A stretch of DNA of 64,000 nt from Chitinophaga parva (lineage in GTDB: Bacteria; Bacteroidota; Bacteroidia; Chitinophagales; Chitinophagaceae), in the NCBI RefSeq assembly GCF_003071345.1, contig NZ_QCYK01000003.1:372001-436000 (forward strand). The letters run 5' to 3'. The notes beneath the pieces were generated by a model that worked only from the letters and a program-made list of their open reading frames with translations, searched no databases and was not told the origin of the DNA. Made by a program: the position numbers and the translations under genes. Shown one piece after another: positions 39,885 to 48,384 of this stretch; position 1 is the stretch's first letter; each line of letters opens with the position of its first letter.

Positions 39885-42392
39885 CTACTTATTAATATCT
39901 GATTGTAATTCGTTGATCTTTTGCGCAAAATAAGCGCTTTTGCCCGGATTAAGCAAACTTAATTTTTTATATATCTGGATGGCTTTCTGGTGCTGGCGCT
40001 GCCGTGCCCAGATCTCGGCCAGGGTCTCTGACACGATGTCGTCATCCAGCATGATGGACTGCAGGGCCATCTTTTCCACGCGCTCGGAAATGCCGGATTC
40101 TTCTTCCTCTTCATACACGCGGTGCAATTGCTCATGGTACCAGTCTTTCTGCGTTTTTTCCGCAAAACTGTCTTTCATGGTACGCAGCCAGTTGGTGAAA
40201 CTTTTCATTTCCTGCTCGCCTTTTTCACTCATTTTTTCGGCGGCTACCGGGTCTGCCAGTTTTTTGTATGCAAAATAATCCTCGCTGTAAAGGGGCTGGA
40301 AGGTCAGGTCGGTTTCTTCCGGCATTTCCAGCGGGTATATTTTAATCGGTCCTTCCTCGTAGTTTTCGGGCCCTTCTCCTTCGGTAAGGTGCTGGGGCGC
40401 TGCATCCTGGGCGGCTGTTTCTGGTGCCTGGGCAAAGGCTTGCACTGGCGCTGCTTCCTGGTCGCTTGTTTCCGGTGCCTGGGCAAAGGCTTGCGCTGGC
40501 GCTGCATCCTGGGCGGCTGTTTCCGGTGCATCGGCAAAAGCCTCTTCTGGCGCTGCATCCTGGGCGGCCGTTTCCGGTGCATCGGCAAAGGCCTGTTCTG
40601 GTGCAGCGGCTGAAACGCTTTGCTGTGGCGGCATCCAGGTGGTAATGATCGGTGCATCTTCCGCTGGAGCAGGCAGGGTGCCAGGTACCGGCAGGTGGTC
40701 ATTGATCGCATCAGATACCAGTTGGATATCAGATGCCTGCAGTTCCTGTTCTGTGATGTCCGGCGTATTTGCAGCGGGCACGTTGCTGGTAAATGCCGGC
40801 ATTGCGGCTGTGGTGTCGCCGCTGGTAAAGGCAGGCTCGTTATCCGCCAGGGTGGCGGCTTCGGCGGCCAGGGTAGCAGCGGGATGTACCGGGGTTTCTT
40901 CCATGAAATCCGGCAACCCTTCCGAGGCTGTTTCCAGCGTAGCTTCCAGGCCTTCTTTATCTTCGGTTTCCACGATGGCTTCGCGGGCGCCTGTTTCCAG
41001 GGCCTGGGCCAGGGTGGCGGCGTTTTCCTGGCTTACTTCACCCAGGGTGGGGGTTGCTTGCTGCGCATGGGGAGGGGCGATGGCGCCTGTTTCCAGGGTG
41101 GCATCTGTTGCCTCCGGAGCTGCGGGTTGCGTTGCCTCCAGGGTTTCCGCAGCGGCAAAGGCGCCTGCCTGCAGGGTATCTGTAAGGCTTTCGCCGGTAT
41201 TTTCTTCTACGGTAAAACTGTTCTTCAGGGCTGCCAGTTCATCCTGGAAGCTGTGCACATTGAAGTTTTGCAACACGGCGGCTTCTGCTTCGCTTACAGA
41301 TTGGTCTGTAGCGCCCTCTTCGGCGGTATCTTCGGATGCCAGCAGGCTTTGGCGGAAGGCTTCCATCCGCAGGCGAAAATCGGTGTTGTCCGGCTGGGAC
41401 GCAGGAACTGTGGCAGCGGGTGTTTCCACGCTTGACTGCTCTGGGAGTGCGGCATCAGCAGCGGTTTCACGGGTGTTATGCCCGGCTTCTTCCTGTTCCT
41501 GTTGTGCTGCCAGTGAGCGGCGGAAGGCCTCCATTTCCTCGTGGAAGGTAAGGCGGGGCTTTTCATCTGCCGGTGTAATAGGTTGGGTAAGAGCTGCTGC
41601 CAGTTCTGGTGCGGTGGCACCAAAGGAGCCGGTAGTGGTTTCCAGGATGGCTTCCGCGTGGGAGGCCTCATACGGCGCTTCTGCCGGATGGGCGGGCGTT
41701 TCAGTGGCTTCCTCGTTGAGGGTGGTTATGGCTTCGTAGGCTGCTACGCTGATCTGACCGGCTTCCAGGGTATCCAGTGTATGGGTATCGGGGGCCGGTG
41801 CAGCCGCGGGTATATCTTCATCTGCATGGATGGCTTCATAAGCATCCACACTCAGGTGGCCGGTTTCCAGGGTATCCAGTGCGTGCGTGTCCAGCAGGGG
41901 CTCCGGTGTTTTTTCACCGGCAGCGTCCGCTGCGATGGCTTCATACGCGGTCACGCTGATCTCGCCGGCTGCTGCCAGTTCTTCCGTTGCTTCCGGCGTA
42001 GGTTCAGTGAAGGAAGGGAGTGTGGTCGCCTCGCTCCATGGGGCAGCACCAGCGTTGGCAGTGGCTACCAGGTGGTCAATATGCTGGGCAGCCGTGGCTT
42101 CGTCTGTAACTGCTTCATTTTCCGGCAGGTCAATAACCGGTGCCGGCGTTATCACGTCCGGGGGGGATTGAACAAACTGGTAAAGGTAATGCGGAGCACT
42201 GGTGTAAAGCAGGGCTTTGATCACGGCTTCGTGCTGCAGGTCGCTGCTGCGCTGGTAGGCACGTTTGGCCAGCAGGGCCCTTGCCCCCGTGAAAAAGGGG
42301 TAATCGGTCACCAGTTTTTCCAGTTCCCATTGCGTTACCTTTTCCAGGCCCGGCTCTTTAAAAATATGTTGAATGATACGCTGTGCGGTCAT
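39885..42392 (-). CDS. Ala/Glu-rich repeat protein with conserved ends, TPR-like tail
   Basis: This is an 835-residue protein with no signal peptide. The N-terminal 80 residues (RIIQHIFKEPGLEKVTQWEL, YPFFTGARALLAKRAYQRSS) and the C-terminal 130 (LTFQPLYSEDYFAYKKL, AEIWARQRQHQKAIQIYKKL, LLNPGKSAYFAQKINEL) are well conserved in Bacteroidota; the tail reads as one TPR-like helical pair. The 600 residues between are low-complexity Ala/Glu/Thr/Pro with repeats. One is a 17-residue unit (PETAAQDAAP...) in four tandem copies. Another is a unit around DTLETGHLSVDAYEAI seen three times. It lies between lptE and secG, an order that recurs in this phylum. The role is unknown; it is possibly a cytoplasmic scaffold with a long disordered linker. 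Confidence 0.8.
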   Translation of the reverse strand: MTAQRIIQHIFKEPGLEKVTQWELEKLVTDYPFFTGARALLAKRAYQRSSDLQHEAVIKALLYTSAPHYLYQFVQSPPDVITPAPVIDLPENEAVTDEATAAQHIDHLVATANAGAAPWSEATTLPSFTEPTPEATEELAAAGEISVTAYEAIAADAAGEKTPEPLLDTHALDTLETGHLSVDAYEAIHADEDIPAAAPAPDTHTLDTLEAGQISVAAYEAITTLNEEATETPAHPAEAPYEASHAEAILETTTGSFGATAPELAAALTQPITPADEKPRLTFHEEMEAFRRSLAAQQEQEEAGHNTRETAADAALPEQSSVETPAATVPASQPDNTDFRLRMEAFRQSLLASEDTAEEGATDQSVSEAEAAVLQNFNVHSFQDELAALKNSFTVEENTGESLTDTLQAGAFAAAETLEATQPAAPEATDATLETGAIAPPHAQQATPTLGEVSQENAATLAQALETGAREAIVETEDKEGLEATLETASEGLPDFMEETPVHPAATLAAEAATLADNEPAFTSGDTTAAMPAFTSNVPAANTPDITEQELQASDIQLVSDAINDHLPVPGTLPAPAEDAPIITTWMPPQQSVSAAAPEQAFADAPETAAQDAAPEEAFADAPETAAQDAAPAQAFAQAPETSDQEAAPVQAFAQAPETAAQDAAPQHLTEGEGPENYEEGPIKIYPLEMPEETDLTFQPLYSEDYFAYKKLADPVAAEKMSEKGEQEMKSFTNWLRTMKDSFAEKTQKDWYHEQLHRVYEEEEESGISERVEKMALQSIMLDDDIVSETLAEIWARQRQHQKAIQIYKKLSLLNPGKSAYFAQKINELQSDINK
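40396..40599 (-). repeat. Four tandem 51-bp coding repeats
   Basis: Units at 40396, 40447, 40498 and 40549, each 51 bp, encode a 17-residue period (APEEAFADAPETAAQDA and variants). The period is a multiple of three, so copy number can change without shifting the frame. Confidence 0.85.
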
Positions 42393-42413
42393 ACAATAAA
42401 TATAATTTTTTTA

Positions 42414-42920
42414 TTACCAGTTGGCAAAAGCACGGTTGAAAATATCGTCCGTCATCTGCGGCACGATGGTCTGGTCCAGCAGGCTGTTCTCCACGTCAGA
42501 CGGGAGTTTACTGGCCGGGAAGTCTGCCGAGCGGCTGAAGGACTGTTGGTAGCCTTTTTTATCACCCACACGCTTTACAAAAGTGATGTTGATGGTCACC
42601 GTAAGGCGGGAGGTGGCCGCCTGTTCTGTGTTCACTACCGCGGCGTTGGTAAAAGTATAACTACTGATATATCCTTTAAACTCGTAATCAGCATTGGGCT
42701 CATTCACCTGGGTAAGACGGGTCTGGGAAGTGATCTTGGTCTTCAGGGCTTCCGTTACCTTCTGGCTGAGCAGCGGGTTATTCAGCGGGGCGCGGTTCTC
42801 AATAAACGTCACGTTCACCGTTTTAGCCTCCGGGTCAATACTGGCGCCGGTTGTAGAGTAATTTACCTTGCATCCGCCCATCAGCAATACTACTGCCAGA
42901 AGGCCTAAGCGTGTTTTCAT
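42414..42920 (-). CDS. lptE: LptE-family outer-membrane lipoprotein
   Basis: This is a 168-residue protein from ATG 42920; an ATG 9 bp upstream would add MGR. It has a lipoprotein signal peptide with lipobox LLMGGC (Cys at residue 17). The mature part (VNVTFIENRAPLNNPLLSQK, TEALKTKITSQTRLTQVNEP, YEFKGYISSYTF) matches the Bacteroidota LptE family, which plugs the LptD barrel for lipopolysaccharide insertion. It sits between the sigma-54 activator and the TPR-like gene on the same strand. Confidence 0.85.
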   Translation of the reverse strand: MKTRLGLLAVVLLMGGCKVNYSTTGASIDPEAKTVNVTFIENRAPLNNPLLSQKVTEALKTKITSQTRLTQVNEPNADYEFKGYISSYTFTNAAVVNTEQAATSRLTVTINITFVKRVGDKKGYQQSFSRSADFPASKLPSDVENSLLDQTIVPQMTDDIFNRAFANW

Positions 42921-43019
42921 CCTGCCCATTTGATTTCGTGTAAAGGTATTTAAATTGTTAGATTGATAGATTGCTAAATTGTTGTAATGATAGCGGGTTA
43001 ATTATTAACAATCTAACTA

Positions 43020-44270
43020 CTACTCCGCAATATTATACTCCTTCAGTTTCCGGTACAGTGTACGTTCGGAAATGCCCAGGTCTGAAGCCGCATCTTTGCG
43101 TTTGCCCTTGTGTTTCTTGAGGGCTTTTACAATCAGTTCTTTTTCCTTGTCGGCTATGGACAGGGTTTCTTCTACTTCTTCATGGTGGTCTATGATGTTA
43201 TGATCCGTTTGAAGGATGATAGGCTGCATGGGCTGGGACACGCCCAGGGCCGGCTGCAGGGAAGCAGCTTCTGCGGGCTGGTAATTATGCAGCACCGGGT
43301 TATCCTGGAAGGAGGTATTATGGGCCAGGTTGGGATTTTGCAGCACATCGAAGAACATTTTCTTCAGTTCTGTTACATCCTTTTTCATGTCGAAGAACAG
43401 TTTGTAAAGAATGTCCCGTTCATTGGAAAAATCGCTGTTGCTGCTGCTGTTGGCATTGGGGGCCAGCATGGGCAGGCGGTTGGTCACCGGCTGCTCCGGC
43501 AGGAAGCGGCGCAGTTCCTGGGCATTTACCTGCTTGTTCTGCGACAGTACGGAGATCTGCTCCGCCATGTTTTTCAGTTCGCGGACATTGCCTCTCCAGG
43601 GATAGTTCACCAGGATCTGGCGGGCCTCTTCATCCAGCTGGATGGAAGGTGTTTTATAGCGCTCCGCAAAGTCCACGCAGAACTTGCGGAACAGCATGGG
43701 AATGTCCTCCTTGCGGTCGCGCAGCGCGGGCACACGGATGGGCACTGTGTTAAGGCGGTAATAGAGGTCTTCGCGGAACTTGCCATCCTGTGTAAATTCC
43801 AGCAGGTCACGGTTGGTAGCGGCAATCACGCGCACGTCCGTTTTCTGCACTTTGGAAGAGCCCACGCGGATAAACTCGCCGGTTTCCAGTACACGTAGCA
43901 GGCGGGCCTGGGTACCCAGCGGCATTTCCCCGATCTCATCGAGAAAAATGGTACCACCGCTCACGGTTTCAAAATATCCTTTACGGCTGTCCACCGCACC
44001 GGTGAACGAGCCTTTTTCATGTCCGAATAATTCAGAATCGATAGTGCCTTCCGGGATGGCGCCACAGTTCACCGCAATAAAAGGGTGGTGCTTGCGGGCG
44101 CTCAGGGCGTGGATCACCTGGGAGAACACTTCTTTACCAACGCCGCTTTCCCCGTTGATAAGCACCGTCAGGTCTGTGTTGGCTACCTGTATGGCTACTT
44201 GCAGGGCGTAGTTAAGCGCAGGGCTGTTGCCGATAATACCGAATCTGTTTTTTATTGCTTGTATGTCCAT
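43020..44270 (-). CDS. Sigma-54-dependent transcriptional activator
   Basis: This is a 416-residue protein. It lacks an N-terminal receiver or sensor domain and goes straight into the AAA+ domain: Walker A GESGVGKE (40-47), the sigma-54 contact loop GSFTGA (87-92, with Ser in place of the commoner Ala), Walker B GGTIFLDE (105-112) and the arginine-finger region. A linker rich in Asn/Ser/Gln leads to a Fis-type HTH at the end (KRKDAASDLGISERTLYRKL). It should activate sigma-54 promoters constitutively or under control of a partner protein. It follows miaB by 36 bp and precedes lptE, which makes envelope genes plausible targets. Confidence 0.93.
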   Translation of the reverse strand: MDIQAIKNRFGIIGNSPALNYALQVAIQVANTDLTVLINGESGVGKEVFSQVIHALSARKHHPFIAVNCGAIPEGTIDSELFGHEKGSFTGAVDSRKGYFETVSGGTIFLDEIGEMPLGTQARLLRVLETGEFIRVGSSKVQKTDVRVIAATNRDLLEFTQDGKFREDLYYRLNTVPIRVPALRDRKEDIPMLFRKFCVDFAERYKTPSIQLDEEARQILVNYPWRGNVRELKNMAEQISVLSQNKQVNAQELRRFLPEQPVTNRLPMLAPNANSSSNSDFSNERDILYKLFFDMKKDVTELKKMFFDVLQNPNLAHNTSFQDNPVLHNYQPAEAASLQPALGVSQPMQPIILQTDHNIIDHHEEVEETLSIADKEKELIVKALKKHKGKRKDAASDLGISERTLYRKLKEYNIAE

Positions 44271-44306
44271 TATTCCTGCGGTTTGTGTTGGTTAAAATGT
44301 ATGTGC

Positions 44307-45737
44307 TTACAGTGCGGTAGCTGTTGCTGCAATGAGGGTACCGGAAGTACAGTCTGTCACCGTTACGTGTACATACTGGCCCTTCCGGAAATTGCCCTTC
44401 GGGAATACCACTACTTTATTCTGGTCGTTGCGGCCAAAGAGATGATCGGCAGAACGCTTGGAAGTGCCTTCTACCAGTACTTTGAAGGTTTTGCCTACAT
44501 CATTGCGCATGCTTTCTTCACTGTGGCGGCGGTGTAGTTCCACTACTTCGGCCAGGCGGCGTTTCTTTTCCGCTTCCGGTATATCATCCTGGTAGCGGCG
44601 GGCGGCCAGGGTACCGGGGCGTTCGGAATAGAAGTACATATAGGCCAGGTCGTACTTCGCATATTCCATGAGGTTCAGGGTGTCTGCGTGGTCTTCCTCC
44701 GTTTCTGTGCAGAAGCCGCAGATAATATCGGTGGAGAGGCCGCAGTCCGGCAATATTTCACGGATGCGGTCTACTTTTTTGAGGTACCATTCCCGCGTAT
44801 AAGTGCGGTTCATGAGCTGCAGGATCCGGGTGCTGCCGCTTTGCAGGGGAAGGTGGATGTAGTTGCAGATGTTCTCATACTTAGCCATGGTAAAGAGCAC
44901 CTCATCGGTAATGTCTTTCGGGTGGGAGGTGCTGAAACGCACGCGGAGCAGGGGATCTATTTCCGCCACGCGGGCCAGCAGCTGGGCAAAGGTCACGTGG
45001 TCCGTGGAGTTAGGATCGGCGTCCTTCGGGGTCCAGTAGTAGGAGTCTACGTTCTGGCCCAGGAGGGTCACTTCCCGGTAGCCGTTGTTAAATAGCTCAC
45101 GGGCCTCGGCTACGATGGAATCCGCATCGCGGCTGCGTTCACGGCCGCGGGTAAAGGGTACCACGCAGAAGGTACACATGTTGTTGCAACCCCGCATGAT
45201 GGATACAAAACTGGTAACACCGTTATTATCCAGGCGGATGGGGCTGATATCGCTATACGTTTCTTCGCGGCTCAGGAGCACGTTCACGGCTTTCTGGCCG
45301 GTTTCTGCCTCGGTAATGAGGCTGGGAAGGGTGCGGTAGGCATCGGGGCCTACTACCATGTCCACCAGTTTTTCTTCTTCCAGCAGCTTGTCCTTAAGAC
45401 GTTCGGCCATGCAGCCCAGCACACCTACAAGCATGCCTGGTTTTGATTTTTTGTAGCGGCGGAATTCCGTGAGCCGTTTGCGCACGGTTTGCTCCGCCTT
45501 CTCGCGGATGGAGCAGGTGTTGATCAGGATGAGGTCGGCCTCTTCCGCGTTGCGGGTGGCGCCAAAACCCTCTTCGTTGAGGATGGAGGCTACGATTTCA
45601 CTATCGTTGAAGTTCATGGCGCAGCCATAACTTTCTATGTAAAAATTCTTCTTAAAGGAAGCGGTGCTTGCCTGGTGCGGAGCATAGGCTTCACCCTGCC
45701 GGGTTTCATCGTGCGTCTTGTCTGCAATTTCTAACAT
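44307..45737 (-). CDS. miaB: tRNA-2-methylthio-N6-dimethylallyladenosine synthase
   Basis: This is a 476-residue radical-SAM methylthiotransferase. The UPF0004 domain has three cluster Cys (39, 75, 109). The radical-SAM motif CNNMCTFC gives Cys184, 188 and 191, followed by [16 protein letters not shown] domain closes the protein ([39 protein letters not shown]). It adds the methylthio group to i6A37 of tRNAs that read codons starting with U. The N-terminal 30 residues are a variable extension. A promoter candidate lies at 45763-45770. Confidence 0.95.
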   Translation of the reverse strand: MLEIADKTHDETRQGEAYAPHQASTASFKKNFYIESYGCAMNFNDSEIVASILNEEGFGATRNAEEADLILINTCSIREKAEQTVRKRLTEFRRYKKSKPGMLVGVLGCMAERLKDKLLEEEKLVDMVVGPDAYRTLPSLITEAETGQKAVNVLLSREETYSDISPIRLDNNGVTSFVSIMRGCNNMCTFCVVPFTRGRERSRDADSIVAEARELFNNGYREVTLLGQNVDSYYWTPKDADPNSTDHVTFAQLLARVAEIDPLLRVRFSTSHPKDITDEVLFTMAKYENICNYIHLPLQSGSTRILQLMNRTYTREWYLKKVDRIREILPDCGLSTDIICGFCTETEEDHADTLNLMEYAKYDLAYMYFYSERPGTLAARRYQDDIPEAEKKRRLAEVVELHRRHSEESMRNDVGKTFKVLVEGTSKRSADHLFGRNDQNKVVVFPKGNFRKGQYVHVTVTDCTSGTLIAATATAL

Positions 45738-45762
45738 TGGCCAGCCATTGAATTTAGGAGGG

Positions 45763-45770
45763 CAAAAATA
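45763..45770 (-). promoter_or_regulatory. Minus-7 element of the miaB cluster
   Basis: TATTTTTG on the minus strand is a perfect TAnnTTTG, 25 bp before the miaB ATG. The upstream element is only CTG, at a spacing of 21, so the match is partial. Confidence 0.4.
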
Positions 45771-45912
45771 CGCTTTTTAATGAAATAATGACAGATTGGC
45801 AGGAAGAAAGCCAGCTATTTTCCGGGGAAGTGAAGCGGGGGCTAAAAGCCAGTAAATTTAGCTTGTTTTGCTAAAAATATTAGTATTTTGCAAACCTAAA
45901 CCTGGAAAGTGT

Positions 45913-46269
45913 ATGGTAGAGCTGGAAGATATCCGCATGGGCAATTATTTCGCGCACGGCCAGCGGGTGATTGCGATCACGGAGGAGCACTACGCCCGGT
46001 TACCTGCACTGGCGGCGGAACTGGAGCCTCTGCGCCTGATCCCGAAGAAGCTGTTCAGCCTTGGATTTGGTACCATCCGGGCCCAGGATTATAACGGGTT
46101 TACCAAGACGTGCAATAACGTGGAGGTATTTTTGAAAGCCGCCCCCAAACAACAGTGGACCGTGCATGTGGGCGGTGCGCTGAAAACACGGTCTGTAGAG
46201 TATGTGCATGAGTTGCAGAATGTATGGTATTGGTTATTTGCGGAGCCTTTAAAACGGGTGAATGAATAG
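45913..46269 (+). CDS. Small Bacteroidota hypothetical protein (VHELQN type)
   Basis: This is a 118-residue protein from ATG 45913; a TTG at 45868 is in frame but the conserved start is MVELEDIRMGNYFAHGQRV. The C-terminus SVEYVHELQNVWYWLF matches a recurring Bacteroidota small protein whose end reads YVHQLQNLYFALTGEEL, often near phage-like or accessory genes. The pattern of IRxGN start and VHxLQN end is what I recognise; no function is known. It is cytoplasmic by sequence and lies next to the ORF6N gene in a patch of accessory DNA. Confidence 0.7.
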   Translation: MVELEDIRMGNYFAHGQRVIAITEEHYARLPALAAELEPLRLIPKKLFSLGFGTIRAQDYNGFTKTCNNVEVFLKAAPKQQWTVHVGGALKTRSVEYVHELQNVWYWLFAEPLKRVNE

Positions 46270-46304
46270 TTGAACATCGTTTTTAATCTTAAAAACTACG
46301 AGCA

Positions 46305-46832
46305 ATGCGTGGACGGGAGAATGCGGTAATGTTACCGGACGAATCTGTCATGAGCAAAATACTGCTGATCAGGGGTAAAAGGGTAATGATCGACAAGGAC
46401 CTGGCGGAATTGTACGGTATTCCCACCAAGCGGCTGAATGAACAGGTGAAACGTAACCTGCAGCGCTTCCCCGAGGATTTCATGTTCCAGCTAACAGCCG
46501 GGGAGAAAGCGGAGGTGGTCGCAATTTGCGACCACCTCAAACGGTTGAGGTTTTCAGCCGCCCTTCCTTATGTTTTCACGGAACATGGCGCCGTGATGCT
46601 GGCCTGTATATTGAACAGTGACCGGGCCATCGCGGTGAATATCCAGATCGTCCGCATTTTTACGCGCATGCGGGAAATGGTCCTCACGCATAAGGATATC
46701 TTATTGAAGCTGGATCAGGTGGAAAAACGTTTAGCTGGCCATGATGAGCAGATAGCACTTGTTTTTGAATACCTGAAACAGTTGCTGGCGCCGCCGCAGG
46801 AGCCGAGGCAAAAAATTGGATTTTTGCAATAG
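46305..46832 (+). CDS. ORF6N-domain protein carrying a 27-bp palindrome in its coding sequence
   Basis: This is a 175-residue protein; ATG 46305 is chosen, and ATG 46329 is also possible. The ORF6N domain covers about residues 15-120: ILLIRGKRVMIDKDLAELYG, TKRLNEQVKRNLQRFPEDFM, ALPYVFTEHGAVMLACILNS. A helical tail follows (LLKLDQVEKRLAGHDEQIAL). ORF6N is a predicted DNA-binding domain first seen in phage proteins. The nine codons for EVVAICDHL (46512-46538) form a perfect palindrome of two 13-bp arms around one base. The same palindrome recurs four times in the noncoding array just downstream (46916-47232). No recombinase is visible nearby. Confidence 0.88.
   Translation: MRGRENAVMLPDESVMSKILLIRGKRVMIDKDLAELYGIPTKRLNEQVKRNLQRFPEDFMFQLTAGEKAEVVAICDHLKRLRFSAALPYVFTEHGAVMLACILNSDRAIAVNIQIVRIFTRMREMVLTHKDILLKLDQVEKRLAGHDEQIALVFEYLKQLLAPPQEPRQKIGFLQ
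46512..46538. repeat. 27-bp palindrome inside the ORF6N gene
   Basis: Arm GAGGTGGTCGCAA, central T, and the exact reverse complement of the arm. The palindrome is in frame and nine codons long (EVVAICDHL). It is identical to array copies 1 and 4 downstream. Confidence 0.95.
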
Positions 46833-46864
46833 AACGGGGAGGGGCGGCGGCTGGAAGCCGCGTC

Positions 46865-47251
46865 CATCCATGCTTTCCGGTAAGGCTTTATAATTCAACC
46901 GGCAAGGACAAAAAGGAGGTGGTCGCAATTTGCGACCACCTCTGGTGCGGGAGGGTTTCATTCAGCCCTGCTTTGCGGTAAGGGTTTATATTCAACCGGC
47001 AAGGGCAAAAAGGAGGTGGTCGCAAATTGCGACCACCTCTGGTGTGGGAGGGTTTCATTCAGCCCTGCTTTGCGGAAGGTTTTATATTCAACCGGCAAGG
47101 GCAAAAAGGAGGTGGTCGCAAATTGCGACCACCTCTGGTGTGAGAGGGTTTCATTCAGCCCTGCTTTGCGGAAGGCTTTATAATTCAACCGGCAAGGACA
47201 AAAAGGAGGTGGTCGCAATTTGCGACCACCTCTAATGCCGGAAAATTTCAT
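46865..47251. repeat. Four tandem units of about 97 bp, each with the 27-bp palindrome
   Basis: Palindromes lie at 46916-46942, 47013-47039, 47109-47135 and 47206-47232, spaced 97, 96 and 97 bp. Each unit also carries TTCATTCAGCCCTGCTTTGC or a close variant, TTTATATTCAACCGGCAAGG or a variant, and AAAAAGG before the palindrome. Units 1 and 4 share a central T, TATAATTCAACC and AAGGACA; units 2 and 3 share a central A, TATATTCAACC and AAGGGCA. A partial fifth unit start (TTCATTCAGCCCCG) follows. No protein-coding gene is supported in this 716-bp gap between ORF6N and the tRNA. Confidence 0.93.
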
Positions 47252-47398
47252 TCAGCCCCGTGTTTTACGTAACAGGCAGCCGTGGCGCTGCGGTTTGAAC
47301 GATGGGCCCTCCGTGTTGAAATAACAGCACGGTCATCACGGTACGTATTATCCCTTCCATGCGTAAAGGCGTTTACCCAGGTACTGCCTGAAATGAAA

Positions 47399-47430
47399 GG
47401 AGGCTGCATCATTTCTTTGATGCAGCCTCC
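47399..47430 (-). terminator. Strong stem-loop downstream of tRNA-Gly
   Basis: Two 13-nt arms (GGAGGCTGCATCA and its reverse complement) enclose a 6-nt loop. On the minus strand it is followed by CCTTTCATTTC, a modest T-rich stretch. It lies 118 bp past the tRNA-Gly 3' end and probably terminates that transcript. Confidence 0.6.
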
Positions 47431-47548
47431 CTGGGCGTATCTTTTGTAATATTTCCGGCAGGGCCCCTCATCAAAGCATTGCGCAGGAAACTGGAATTTG
47501 CAGGTATGATTTCCAAAAGGTAGAAATTGAAACTGGAAATTCCCGCAG

Positions 47549-47621
47549 AGCGGGGAACGGGGCTCGAACCCGCGGCCTCCAGTTTGGGAAACTGGCGCTC
47601 TACCAACTGAGCTATTCCCGC
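47549..47621 (-). tRNA. tRNA-Gly (anticodon CCC)
   Basis: The 73-nt cloverleaf reads GCGGGAA / TCCCCGC as acceptor stem (one A-C mismatch), D arm GCTC...GAGC, anticodon stem CCAGT/ACTGG with loop TTCCCAA giving anticodon CCC, and T arm GCGGG-TTCGAGC-CCCGT. CCA is not encoded. The 3' trailer repeats the first 8 bases of the tRNA (GCGGGAAT at 47546-47539). Confidence 0.95.
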
Positions 47622-47763
47622 TTTTGAATTTGTGATTGCAATAATACAAATTTGAATCATTATTTCCCCATTCCTGCAAAGAAATCCTTCACCGGGAAGG
47701 TACCGGTGGTTGGAGAAACCCATATTAAAACATTAACTTGGGCCCACCACCATTCGTCCCGCT

Positions 47764-48303
47764 ATGAAGAAACTATGGATACTATTAGCGACGCTATTGC
47801 TTACACCGCTGGTCGCAGGTCTTTACGGCATGCTGCACGACCAGCTTTCCTATACCCTCAGTGCTGAATATTTTACCCGGTTCAAATTTATTCAATTCAG
47901 GCTGGAAGGACAGCTGGATAAGCCTTACCGCCTGCTGGCCGCCATCGTGGGCTTCCGGGCCACCTGGTGGGTGGGCATCTACCTGGGCGTGGTGCACGGC
48001 TTCACGGGATTAATGCAAACAAGCCCCCACCGGATGTTTGTATCCATCAGCCGGGGCATTTTACTTAACCTGCTTACCGTACTGGTTACCGCCCTGCTGG
48101 GACTTTACATCGGCTACCAGCTGCCCCAAACCGGCACGGGCTGGAGCCTGCCGCCGGGGCTTACAGATCCCAGGGATTTTATTGCCGTAGGTTCCATGCA
48201 TAATTTCAGTTACCTGGGCGGCGCCATCGGCGCACTGGTAGGAGCAGGATATCAGGTATATTATTACTACCGGCAGCGGTATTTGCTTACACGCCTTGCA
48301 TAA
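47764..48303 (+). CDS. Small integral membrane protein of unknown function
   Basis: This is a 179-residue protein with about four hydrophobic segments: residues 4-24 (LWILLATLLLTPLVAGLYG), 58-80 (AIVGFRATWWVGIYLGVVHG), 96-116 (GILLNLLTVLVTALLGLYIG) and 145-168 (YLGGAIGALVGAGYQVYYYY). A loop PHRMFVSISRG is conserved-looking. It resembles signal-peptide-less membrane proteins of Bacteroidota with no assigned role. It is monocistronic: tRNA-Gly lies on the opposite strand upstream, and a terminator hairpin follows at 48385-48418. Confidence 0.75.
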   Translation: MKKLWILLATLLLTPLVAGLYGMLHDQLSYTLSAEYFTRFKFIQFRLEGQLDKPYRLLAAIVGFRATWWVGIYLGVVHGFTGLMQTSPHRMFVSISRGILLNLLTVLVTALLGLYIGYQLPQTGTGWSLPPGLTDPRDFIAVGSMHNFSYLGGAIGALVGAGYQVYYYYRQRYLLTRLA

Positions 48304-48384
48304 AAAGGGGAAATCTCATAAATAAAATGAAGGCTCTGAGAATCGCCTGTATGAAAATTTTCTCCATCAGGTTATCCGAATGAA

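Noticed and set aside
40639..42908. Long plus-strand frames across the Ala/Glu-rich gene and lptE
   Set aside because: They mirror the low-complexity GC-rich codons of the minus-strand genes and lack start signals and domains.
45867..45890. Promoter before the 118-aa hypothetical gene
   Set aside because: TTTG and TATTTTG are present, but the spacing is 13 and the minus-7 element lacks one base compared with TAnnTTTG.
46930..47251. Open frames through the palindrome array
   Set aside because: They arise from translation of noncoding repeats. Unit lengths of 97 and 96 bp are not kept in one frame, as selection on a protein would require.
46865..47251. CRISPR array
   Set aside because: The units are similar over nearly their whole length and there are no unique spacers; no cas gene is present. 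The CGTACAR array also has no spacers.
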